Of a stretch of DNA of 8,501 nucleotides, positions 1-5,942 are shown one piece after another (the first letter of the stretch is position 1; the number at the start of each line of letters is the position of its first letter). This DNA is from an uncultured Aquimonas sp. (GTDB taxonomy: Bacteria > Pseudomonadota > Gammaproteobacteria > Xanthomonadales > Xanthomonadaceae). The notes beneath the pieces are model-generated. The model was not told the DNA's origin. It worked only from the letters and a program-made list of their open reading frames with translations, and made no database searches. A program made the translations under genes and the position numbers. Location of the stretch: NCBI RefSeq assembly GCF_937888285.1, contig NZ_CALART010000069.1:1-8501 (forward strand), written 5' to 3'.

Positions 1-64
<64 letters not shown>

Positions 65-70
65 ATACTT

Positions 71-102
71 AAAAACCCAACCCTTATCGGTTGGGTTTTT
101 TT
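71..102 (+). terminator. Rho-independent terminator of the tRNA gene
   Basis: A 12-bp stem (71-82 paired with 89-100) encloses the loop CTTATC, and the T-run continues to 102. It begins 6 bp after the tRNA CCA end and would end the tRNA transcript. The A-rich 5' side of the stem means it may also act on the minus strand. Confidence 0.9.
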
Positions 103-113
103 CTGCCCGTTTT

Positions 114-133
114 CCCCAGTGCTGGCGCGGGTT
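114..133 (+). repeat. Imperfect 20-bp direct repeat, copy 1
   Basis: CCCCAG followed by three variable bases and TGGCGCGGGTT. It matches copy 2 at 244-263 at 17 of 20 positions, 130 bp away. The shorter strings CCGTTTTCC (107 and 183) and CTGCGAAGGA (143 and 220) also recur in this spacer at 76-77 bp spacing, so the spacer may be a decayed repeat block. Function unknown. Confidence 0.5.
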
Positions 134-220
134 CGGGCCTCGCTGCGAAGGACGCCGCCGCCCCGGACACCCCGGTTTCGGGCCGTTTTCCGTTCTCAGA
201 TGCCCCCCATTCTCTGTTTC

Positions 221-239
221 TGCGAAGGAGGACTTCGCA
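221..239. other. Short perfect hairpin in the tRNA/operon spacer
   Basis: TGCGAAG (221-227) and CTTCGCA (233-239) form a perfect 7-bp stem around a 5-base loop. No T-run follows on either strand, so it is not a classical terminator. The 103-323 spacer otherwise holds only the imperfect direct repeats. No convincing gene is visible in it. Confidence 0.4.
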
Positions 240-243
240 CCCG

Positions 244-263
244 CCCCAGCATTGGCGCGGGTT
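244..263 (+). repeat. Imperfect 20-bp direct repeat, copy 2
   Basis: Second copy of the repeat at 114-133, differing only in the three bases after CCCCAG. It lies 60 bp from the 3' end of the QueC-like gene. Confidence 0.5.
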
Positions 264-283
264 TCCGGCGGCTTGTTCGTCAG

Positions 284-306
284 AAAAACCGCCCCGACGC
301 AGGCGA
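284..306 (-). terminator. Weak candidate terminator of the minus-strand operon
   Basis: Read on the minus strand, a short GC-rich stem (CGCC at 302-305 with GGCG at 290-293) is followed by a run of five T (284-288), about 20 bp after the stop codon of the QueC-like gene. The stem is only 4-5 bp and competes with a CCCC/GGGG hairpin at 312-323. This is a possibility, not a firm call. Confidence 0.3.
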
Positions 307-323
307 CCCGACCCCGGACGGGG

Positions 324-2435
324 CTACTCGTTGACGATGGGACGGACGTCCCAGACGATGGGCGTTCCGGGCCGGTAGACCACCTCGTTGCCGTGCTTGA
401 TGGACTCCTTCAGGTGCTCTGCCAGCGGTTTGTCGTACTGCGCAATCTTCTTGATGGCGCGACCAACGGCGTTGCGGAAGGCGTCCCGGACGTTCTTGCG
501 CTTGTCACCAGCCTTCCGGAGCTTGCCGCCTTTGGCGGTTCCCCCGCTGATGGCACCGAAAATCTGGGCCAGCTCGTCCTCGATCTCCTCAATCCGCTGG
601 TGATCCCCGTCGGCCTCGGCTTCTGCCTTCTCGGTGCAAAGGAGCTTGTAGCGAGCTTGGTATTGCGCGACTGCCTTCGCGTCGATTACGACTCCGGCGT
701 CGCTCAACGGCGCTCCGGTCGTCACCTGAAACCCTTCCTCGATGTCATCGTGCTCCAGCCCGGAACTGGCCTGCTCGGCGATGCCCAGCGCGTAACCGCA
801 AACGATCTCGTAGACCGATGCCTCCCGATTCGGATGCGCCAGCAGCAGGTTGATGTACTCCGCGCCCTTGTCCACATCGATGATGTTGATCCTGTTCCCG
901 CGATTAAACCGAGCTTCCCAACCACCGCCACGCTTGCGGAAGAAGTTGTCCGGCTGCTTCTCCTTCGACGACACCGCTGGCACCGAGATCACCGACGCGG
1001 ACTCATGCACCGTGCGGAGCAAGGCGTCGCCCGGCATGGTGCGCTCACGAATGGCCGTCGCATGGCGGCGAACCATTTCGTCTGACGCGGCGTTCACCTC
1101 GCCAGCATGGCGCTTGTAGAGATCGAACACGCGCTGGGCAGCCTGCGCCGTGCTTCCGCCGAGGAAGCGCAACACCCGGTTCACCTCGGCGTACTTGGCA
1201 AGAAACTGCCCGACGTTCTCCAGCGCCCCCACTTGGTTGGCGCGCTCCAAGTAGGACGCGGACATGATCTTGTCGTCGTCCTTGTTCCTGCTCTGGGTGA
1301 ATACGTCCGCCTTGTAGTGATCAATCGGGTCGTACTGGTCGGCCTTGGCGGCGATGACCGCAAAGCGTCGGTCGATGCACTGTGAACACAGACCGCAGTG
1401 GGTGTGCTGGTTCGTCATCTCCCACGTGTGCGTGCAGGTCATCGAATGCTTGATCAGATCGGCGCAGCCGACCTTCACGATCTGCTCGACGACTTCGGCC
1501 TTGGTCTTCCAGATGTACGGGTTCTCGACCGTGAATGGCGCTTCGGCCACCAGCGTCATGATGTCTTGGAAGCCCTTCATCACCTTGGGGTGCGTCGTCC
1601 GGGTGGCGCGGCCACCGACGACCTGAGCGCACACCGGCAGGTTCAGGCTGATCACGCCGTTCTCGTAGAAGCGCACGCTGCTCAGGCCGAGCATCTTGGC
1701 GATGGTCGCGCCAATCGAGACGAACAGGAACGAGCGGCTGCGCTGCGTGTATTCCCGATTCATCGGCTTTTTCTTGTGGACGCGCACGCTGATCTGATGC
1801 GGCGCGTTGTCTCCGGCCTTCTGCGCCAGCAGATCTCGAAGCGTCTTGTGCCGGGTGTTGAGCTTGGGCGTGGCCTTGTGCGTGACCAGCACCACGCGGC
1901 GCTGCTGGCTCAACACCTCGTCGAGCGCACCCGCCAGCGAGTCGAGACCACCAGAGAACATCACCACTTGCTCCGGCTTGCCGTAGATGGCCTGCGCGTC
2001 GTTGAACTCCAGGTAGTCCTGAATCGAATGATCCTGCGCCAGTTTGACGAAGGTGAACTCGTAGTTGTCATCCGACAGAAAGCCCAGCGTCGAGGTCAGC
2101 GCGTTCTTCATCTCGGCGCTGTTCCAGAAATCCGGGTTGCGCACCGGCACCACGAAATGCAGGTCGCGCCGCCATCCATCGCCGAAGTTATCAACATCGT
2201 CTGCACCGCGCAGAATCACCTGATCCGCGCTGTAGACGTAGGTGGCGATCTCCAGCAGGTCGTGGAACTTGGCTGGCACGCTGCTGAACATCTTGCTGTG
2301 GATGTCCTCGATGCGCAGCGTGATGTTGCCTTCACCCTGCACGCCAGAAAGCCGAAGGCGAGTGTCGTTCTTCGGATCGTCGCTGATGCCCTTGGCCGAA
2401 GCATTTCCGCAAATGATGAACTTCTTAGTTTGCAC
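324..2435 (-). CDS. QueC-like (QatC-like) PP-loop enzyme with C-terminal extension domain, 703 aa
   Basis: The central part resembles 7-cyano-7-deazaguanine synthase (QueC). It has the PP-loop ATP-pyrophosphatase motif SGGLDS at residues 161-166, RSRSFLF near 232-238, ENGVISLN near 258-265, and four cysteines (334, 347, 350, 353; CxxCxxC at the end) matching the QueC zinc site. Residues 1-150 form an N-terminal domain of the type found in QatC-like defence proteins, with a pattern around LLEIATYVYSAD and GWRRDLHFVVPV. Residues about 498-703 are a separate helical domain unlike QueC, so the protein is about three times the usual QueC length of some 220-240 residues. The start is GTG at 2433-2435, behind GGGAG, overlapping the upstream gene by 11 bp, which implies translational coupling. 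All key PP-loop and zinc residues are intact, so it is probably an active ATP-dependent enzyme. Its substrate is unknown. A defence role is inferred from domain type and context. Confidence 0.88.
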   Translation of the reverse strand: MQTKKFIICGNASAKGISDDPKNDTRLRLSGVQGEGNITLRIEDIHSKMFSSVPAKFHDLLEIATYVYSADQVILRGADDVDNFGDGWRRDLHFVVPVRNPDFWNSAEMKNALTSTLGFLSDDNYEFTFVKLAQDHSIQDYLEFNDAQAIYGKPEQVVMFSGGLDSLAGALDEVLSQQRRVVLVTHKATPKLNTRHKTLRDLLAQKAGDNAPHQISVRVHKKKPMNREYTQRSRSFLFVSIGATIAKMLGLSSVRFYENGVISLNLPVCAQVVGGRATRTTHPKVMKGFQDIMTLVAEAPFTVENPYIWKTKAEVVEQIVKVGCADLIKHSMTCTHTWEMTNQHTHCGLCSQCIDRRFAVIAAKADQYDPIDHYKADVFTQSRNKDDDKIMSASYLERANQVGALENVGQFLAKYAEVNRVLRFLGGSTAQAAQRVFDLYKRHAGEVNAASDEMVRRHATAIRERTMPGDALLRTVHESASVISVPAVSSKEKQPDNFFRKRGGGWEARFNRGNRINIIDVDKGAEYINLLLAHPNREASVYEIVCGYALGIAEQASSGLEHDDIEEGFQVTTGAPLSDAGVVIDAKAVAQYQARYKLLCTEKAEAEADGDHQRIEEIEDELAQIFGAISGGTAKGGKLRKAGDKRKNVRDAFRNAVGRAIKKIAQYDKPLAEHLKESIKHGNEVVYRPGTPIVWDVRPIVNE

Positions 2436-3213
2436 TGGTGCGCGCTCCCAACTTCAATTCATCCTTCATCTTCTTCAGCGCATAGCCAGCAAAGCCATCG
2501 GACGATTTTCTTGAAATGTCGCCGCCTTCTTTGTGGCGGTGTTTGGAAAACCATTCGGACGAGAAGTCCCGGACGATCAGTGAGGCTTCCCGCGTGTGCG
2601 TGTCCAGCGCGTGATCGAACTGCGCCTTTTGGTTCATCGTCGCAAAACGCATTCCTTCGCCCACTTGGGTCGATAGCGTTTTGGACAAAAAATACTGAAG
2701 GCTCTCGTTGGTGAGCCGATCAAAGAATGAGCGCGACAGGTCGCCGAACTCCTTTTGCTTTCCGAGATTGGAAAGCGCTGCGCGCATCGTGTCCTTGTCG
2801 TTCGGAAAAAGCCCGTTCAAGTGAGGCTGAAGCGCGTCGGCCACCGCGCTGATCAGCGCGCGCCCGGAGATTTCAGCCAGATCGGAACGCCTATAGGAGC
2901 TGTCGACGGCACGATCCAAGGCATCTGAAATGCCCACCGTCACGTCAGACAACGTCGCGTCGTCCGGCAGGGAAATGCCGACGGATCGGAGGTGGGCGTA
3001 GGGATCGTCCTTCTTGGCAGCAATGGCCAACTGCGTCATCAGCCACACGGCTTCCGTGTAGCCCTTGTCATCCATCACGAAGGAGAACGCCTTTTCTGCT
3101 GCTGTGATGGTGGCGTTGGCGACCTGGGACACGTCAGCGCCAGCGGCGATCAGGCCGACGACCTCTTTCCACGCCTTCGTTCTTGGCAGTACCCCGAGCC
3201 GAACATGCCCCAT
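2425..3213 (-). CDS. Uncharacterised Met-Gly partner protein of the QueC-like enzyme, 262 aa
   Basis: I cannot assign a function. The protein starts MGHVRLGVLPRT, so removal of Met would expose an N-terminal glycine. The rest is predicted soluble and mostly helical, with no signal peptide, membrane segment or recognisable catalytic motif. The C-terminus is basic (KKMKDELKLGAR). The ATG at 3211-3213 is preceded by GAGGGG at suitable spacing. It is the middle gene of a three-gene operon: 35 bp after the regulator gene, and overlapping the QueC-like gene by 11 bp, so the two proteins are probably made in fixed proportion and may interact. It occupies the place that QatB holds beside QatC in Qat systems, but I see no clear QatB similarity. 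Real coding sequence is supported by the coupling, the ribosome site and the plausible amino-acid composition. Confidence 0.85.
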   Translation of the reverse strand: MGHVRLGVLPRTKAWKEVVGLIAAGADVSQVANATITAAEKAFSFVMDDKGYTEAVWLMTQLAIAAKKDDPYAHLRSVGISLPDDATLSDVTVGISDALDRAVDSSYRRSDLAEISGRALISAVADALQPHLNGLFPNDKDTMRAALSNLGKQKEFGDLSRSFFDRLTNESLQYFLSKTLSTQVGEGMRFATMNQKAQFDHALDTHTREASLIVRDFSSEWFSKHRHKEGGDISRKSSDGFAGYALKKMKDELKLGARTSAN

Positions 3214-3248
3214 CCAGGATTCCCCTCAATGAAATCAAAGCATCGTGG

Positions 3249-3482
3249 TCACTCGTTGCGCTTCACGATCACGATGCTCCGCGCCTTTCTTTCTTCTTTC
3301 CTCAAATACCCCTTGCGCACCAGCTGCGCGATTTGTTCATGGGCGCTGGCGTGGCTGATACCCAGCGCTTCGGCCAGCTCCTTGACGGTGGGCGGCAAGC
3401 CCGTGCTGTCCAGAATCTGGCAGATCGCCCTCAGCGTCCTTGTCTGCGGTTCCGTAATGCCTTCGGTCTTTCGCTTGCTCAT
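3249..3482 (-). CDS. LexA-type winged-helix regulator without peptidase domain, 77 aa
   Basis: The protein resembles the N-terminal DNA-binding domain of LexA. It has a first helix around EPQTRTLRAICQILDSTG, then PPTVKELAEALGISHASAHEQIAQLVRKGYL (residues 30-60) as the helix-turn-helix, and a basic wing at 61-75. LexA is about 200 residues with a Ser/Lys self-cleaving peptidase domain. That domain is absent here, so SOS-type self-cleavage cannot inactivate it. I chose ATG 3480-3482 because GAGGAG lies 7 bases upstream. An in-frame TTG at 3507-3509 would start inside the -10 box, upstream of the predicted transcript start. It is the first gene of the operon, and a perfect palindrome sits on its promoter, so it is most likely an autorepressor of the whole operon. 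The signal that relieves repression is not visible. Confidence 0.85.
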   Translation of the reverse strand: MSKRKTEGITEPQTRTLRAICQILDSTGLPPTVKELAEALGISHASAHEQIAQLVRKGYLRKEERKARSIVIVKRNE

Positions 3483-3507
3483 GGCATGGCTCCTCACCGA
3501 TCTGAAC

Positions 3508-3536
3508 AATATATGACCTGATGAACATCAGGTCAA
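3508..3536 (-). promoter_or_regulatory. Sigma70-type promoter of the regulator/partner/QueC-like operon
   Basis: On the minus strand TTGACC (3531-3536; 5 of 6 consensus) is followed by exactly 17 bp and TATATT (3508-3513; 5 of 6 consensus). The predicted transcript start is near 3501, giving a leader of about 18 bases that contains the GAGGAG ribosome site for ATG 3482. The only visible promoter for the three genes, it points away from the recombinase module. Confidence 0.82.
3514..3535. promoter_or_regulatory. Perfect 22-bp palindromic operator
   Basis: The arm TGACCTGATG (3514-3523) and its exact reverse complement (3526-3535) are separated by AA. The palindrome fills the whole promoter spacer and most of the -35 box, so a bound dimer would exclude RNA polymerase. 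The adjacent winged-helix protein is the natural candidate to bind it. It differs from the classic LexA box CTG-N10-CAG. I saw no second copy in the window, so control of other local genes is not supported. Confidence 0.85.
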
Positions 3537-3571
3537 TGGAGGCGACCCCGCGCGGAAAATCTCTAGCCTGA

Positions 3572-3765
3572 TTACGGCCGCGAGGCTCGACGCCAAGCCC
3601 AAGGCGCAGTCGGATCGGCAGCCCGCCACAGCCCGACGTGGCGACTGCGCGCCTCCTGCTCGGCGAACTCGTAGGCACCGGCGTCCTCGGCAGACTGCTC
3701 CCGCGCGTACTGGCGGTACCACCACGCCATTCCGGTTGTAGCTGCGCCAGCCCGTCGTCCACGGT
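3572..3765 (-). pseudogene. Remnant of a staphylococcal-nuclease-like (thermonuclease) gene, C-terminal part, frameshifted
   Basis: Conceptual translation gives VDDGLAQLQ in one frame, then GMAWWYRQYAREQS, EFAEQEARSRHVGLWR and PWAWRR in another. This series is typical of the C-terminal end of SNase-like secreted nucleases. The frame changes at about 3734-3735, where one missing base would restore LQAGMAWW. Upstream of about 3765 I see no matching catalytic core, so only roughly the last 60 residues remain. The TAA at 3572-3574 is close to the expected natural end. The defence-operon promoter lies immediately beyond it, which suggests DNA was inserted or rearranged next to an older nuclease gene. 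The remnant cannot encode an active nuclease. Confidence 0.72.
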
Positions 3766-3931
3766 CTTGGGGTAAGTGCGTGCGGTGCAGAAGGGATCGG
3801 CGATCAACACCGCCCAAAGAAATCTGCTGGAAATCTCGCTCTCCCTATCTGATGCACTCCGAAACGGGATACCCCGACCGCCCTGTGTGCATATTCTTCG
3901 TAACGGTCTGACAACTTTACTGGCTACCGAA
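3766..3931. other. Spacer upstream of the recombination module
   Basis: This stretch lies between the nuclease remnant and the first module gene. An open frame beginning with GTG at 3776 runs through it in frame with the gene at 3932, but its first half is antisense to the remnant and has no protein-like features. No convincing -35/-10 pair or terminator is visible. It should hold the promoter for the module, which I could not place. Confidence 0.4.
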
Positions 3932-4120
3932 ATGACCGTCGAACAAGCACTCCCCGAAATGATGTCGCCCCCACAACGGGCACGCGAAGCCGCAGAAATC
4001 ATCGCGGCCGCCATTGCGCGATTGCATTCCACGCTTCCGCGCGACAGCGATATTTGCCTTGGCTTCTCGGCACCCGAGCGCGTTCATTCAAACCCGTCTA
4101 CAGAAGGAGGTCACAAATGA
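3932..4120 (+). CDS. Small protein at the head of the recombinase module, 62 aa
   Basis: The frame encodes MTVEQALPEMMSPPQRAR, followed by a helix-forming stretch REAAEIIAAAIARLH. Short proteins with a similar P..R..E.A.I.A..I.RL pattern are, from memory, found just before DUF2924 genes in proteobacterial recombinase modules. The strongest evidence is the end: its stop TGA (4118-4120) overlaps the ATG of the DUF2924 gene in an ATGA junction, as at the next two junctions. No good ribosome site precedes ATG 3932. An internal ATG pair at 3959-3964 is an alternative start. The function is unknown. It could be a co-factor or regulator of the recombinase, or a leader that couples translation into the next gene. 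Confidence 0.55.
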   Translation: MTVEQALPEMMSPPQRAREAAEIIAAAIARLHSTLPRDSDICLGFSAPERVHSNPSTEGGHK

Positions 4121-4578
4121 ACGCATCAACCACTGCGCCGTCGCTGGCGGCGCAAATCACCAGCCTGCCCAACTTGGCCATGAAGGACTTGTGGGTGGTC
4201 TGGGACAAGTATTTCCCGCAGCGCCCACCCCACAACAACCGGGCCTATGTCGAAGGCCGCGTCGCCTACAGGATTCAGGAGGAGGCGCTGGGCACCAAGC
4301 TCGTCGTGCAGACGCAAATGGCGCGGATCGGCGAAGCGCAGTCCAACATCAAGACGCAGCGCGGCGTCGAAGTACAGGTGATCCCCGGCACGGTGCTGGT
4401 GCGGGAATTCGACAACCGCGAACACCGCGTCACCGCGCAGGCGGACGGCTCCTTCGAGTACGAAGGCCGACGCTTCAAGAGCTTGTCCGGGGTCGCCCGC
4501 CACATCACCGGCACCCAGTGGTCGGGGCCGCTGTTCTTCGGGATCACCAAGAACAAGCCGAAGCGAGGTGCCCAATGA
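4117..4578 (+). CDS. DUF2924 family protein, 153 aa
   Basis: The protein matches the DUF2924 family, which is encoded beside large serine recombinases in bacterial islands and prophages. Visible features are an N-terminal helix pair (LAAQITSLPNLAMKDLWVVWDKYF), an arginine-rich middle (NNRAYVEGRVAYRIQEEA), a beta-rich section with the pattern PGTVLVREFDNREHRV, and a C-terminal SGVARHITGTQWSGPLFFG (residues 124-142), which is the family's most recognisable stretch. The start at ATG 4117 is fixed by AGGAGGT 6 bases upstream and by the overlap with the preceding small gene. It overlaps the recombinase start by 4 bp. The biochemical role is not established. Constant linkage suggests an accessory DNA-binding or directionality role, but that is inference. 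Confidence 0.9.
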   Translation: MNASTTAPSLAAQITSLPNLAMKDLWVVWDKYFPQRPPHNNRAYVEGRVAYRIQEEALGTKLVVQTQMARIGEAQSNIKTQRGVEVQVIPGTVLVREFDNREHRVTAQADGSFEYEGRRFKSLSGVARHITGTQWSGPLFFGITKNKPKRGAQ

Positions 4579-5942
4579 ACGCCGTCATCACCAAGAAGCG
4601 CTGCGCCGTCTATACCCGCGTCTCCACCGACGAACGCCTCGACCAGTCGTTCAACTCCCTCGACGCCCAGCGGGAGGCAGGCCAAGCCTACATCGTGAGC
4701 CAGCGCGCCGAGGGCTGGTTGCCGGTGGGCGACGACTACGACGACGGCGGCTACTCGGGCGGCAACATGGAACGTCCGGCCTTGAAGCGCCTGATGAACG
4801 ACATCATCGCCGACCAGATCGACATCGTGGTGGTCTACAAGATTGACCGTCTGACCCGCAGCCTGACGGACTTCGCCAAGCTCGTGGACATCTTCGAGCG
4901 CCACAAGGTGTCGTTCGTGTCGGTCACGCAGCAGTTCAACACCACCACGTCGATGGGCAGGCTGATGCTCAACATCCTGCTGTCCTTCGCGCAGTTCGAG
5001 CGCGAGGTCACGGGCGAGCGCATCCGCGACAAGATCGCCGCCAGCAAGCGCAAGGGGCTGTGGATGGGCGGCTACACGCCGCTGGGCTACGAGGTCAAAG
5101 ACCGCAAGCTGGTCATCGAGGAGAAGGATGCCGAGATCATCCGGCGCATCTTCACGCGCTTCACCGAGAAGCGCTGCATCACGGACATCATCCGCGAGAT
5201 GGGGCTGGAGGGCATCACCACCAAGCCCAACCGTCTGAAGGATGGCAGCGTGCGCAACGGCACGCCGATGGACAAGAAGTACATCTCCAAGGTGCTGCGC
5301 AACCCGATCTACGTGGGCGAGATTCGCCACAAAGGGGCGGTGTTTGCCGGTCAGCACGAGCCGATCATCACCCGGCAATTGTGGGATCGGGTGCAGGCCA
5401 TCCTGTCCGAGGACGCGCACCAGCGCATGGGCAAGACCCAAACGCGGCACAAGACCGACGCGTTGCTGCGTGGCTTGATGTACGGCCCCGACGGTGGCAA
5501 ATACCACATCACCTACAGCAAGAAGCCCTCCGGCAAGAAGTACCGCTACTACATCCCCAAGGCGGACAACCGCTACGGCTACCGCAGCAGCGCCACCGGG
5601 ATGATTCCCGCCGACCAGATCGAGGAGGTGGTGGTCAACCTGCTGGTCGGCGCGCTCCAGTCGCCCGAAACCATCCAAGGCGTCTGGAACACGGTGCGCA
5701 AGCAATACCCGGAGGTCGACGAGCCGACCACCGTGCTGGCCATGCGCCGCATCGGGGAGGTCTGGAAGCAACTGTTCCCCGCCGAACAGGTGCGGCTTGT
5801 CAACCTGCTGATCGAGCGCGTCCAGCTCCTCTCCGACGGCGTCGACATCGTCTGGCGCGAGTCGGGATGGCGCGATCTGGCCGGTGAGTTGCGGGCGGAC
5901 AGCATCGGCGGCGAGATGCTGGAAATGGAGGTGGCCCCATGA
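4575..5942 (+). CDS. Large serine recombinase, 455 aa
   Basis: A site-specific DNA recombinase of the serine (resolvase/invertase) family. The N-terminal catalytic domain (about 9-150) has YTRVSTDE with the predicted nucleophile Ser17, the KIDRLTRS motif with Arg92 and Arg95, and the TTSMGRLMLNILLSFAQFERE region leading into the long helix. A recombinase domain follows (about 165-275), containing GYTPLGYEV and YISKVLRNPIYVGE. The segment 294-335, where large serine recombinases normally have a four-cysteine zinc ribbon, reads LLRGLMYGPDGGKYHITYSKK and has no cysteines, so DNA contacts there must be made without zinc. The C-terminus (about 350-455) is helical. The gene overlaps both neighbours by ATGA and is part of one operon. 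It could integrate or excise the element, or act in transposition. Its recombination site is not identifiable here. Confidence 0.95.
   Translation: MNAVITKKRCAVYTRVSTDERLDQSFNSLDAQREAGQAYIVSQRAEGWLPVGDDYDDGGYSGGNMERPALKRLMNDIIADQIDIVVVYKIDRLTRSLTDFAKLVDIFERHKVSFVSVTQQFNTTTSMGRLMLNILLSFAQFEREVTGERIRDKIAASKRKGLWMGGYTPLGYEVKDRKLVIEEKDAEIIRRIFTRFTEKRCITDIIREMGLEGITTKPNRLKDGSVRNGTPMDKKYISKVLRNPIYVGEIRHKGAVFAGQHEPIITRQLWDRVQAILSEDAHQRMGKTQTRHKTDALLRGLMYGPDGGKYHITYSKKPSGKKYRYYIPKADNRYGYRSSATGMIPADQIEEVVVNLLVGALQSPETIQGVWNTVRKQYPEVDEPTTVLAMRRIGEVWKQLFPAEQVRLVNLLIERVQLLSDGVDIVWRESGWRDLAGELRADSIGGEMLEMEVAP

Noticed and set aside
252..1085. Plus-strand open frame of 277 codons near the tRNA
   Set aside because: It is antisense to the C-terminal domain of the QueC-like protein and begins in the repeat-bearing spacer with no ribosome site.
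324..2435. Housekeeping QueC for queuosine synthesis
   Set aside because: The protein is about three times too long, carries two extra domains, sits in mobile DNA and has no queD, queE, queF or tgt neighbour in the window.
1398..2714. Long plus-strand open frame of 438 codons
   Set aside because: It lies antisense to the QueC-like gene and its partner, has no good ribosome site, and its translation lacks domain features. Long antisense frames are expected in GC-rich DNA.
324..3213. Complete Qat (QatABCD) or type IV CBASS locus
   Set aside because: No QatA-type ATPase, TatD-like nuclease, CD-NTase or TGT-like gene is present. Only the QueC-like component is shared.
3483..3509. TTG start adding nine residues to the winged-helix regulator
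   Set aside because: It would lie inside the -10 box and upstream of the predicted transcript start. ATG 3482 has a well-placed GAGGAG.
3337..4032. Minus-strand open frame of 231 codons across the nuclease remnant
   Set aside because: It is protein-like only for the short VDDGLAQLQ segment belonging to the nuclease remnant. The rest is antisense to the small module gene and to the out-of-frame regulator.
4275..5771. Minus-strand open frame of 498 codons opposite the recombinase
   Set aside because: The recombinase strand carries intact catalytic motifs and coupled neighbours. The reverse translation is repetitive in Val, Leu, Asp and His, typical of an antisense shadow.
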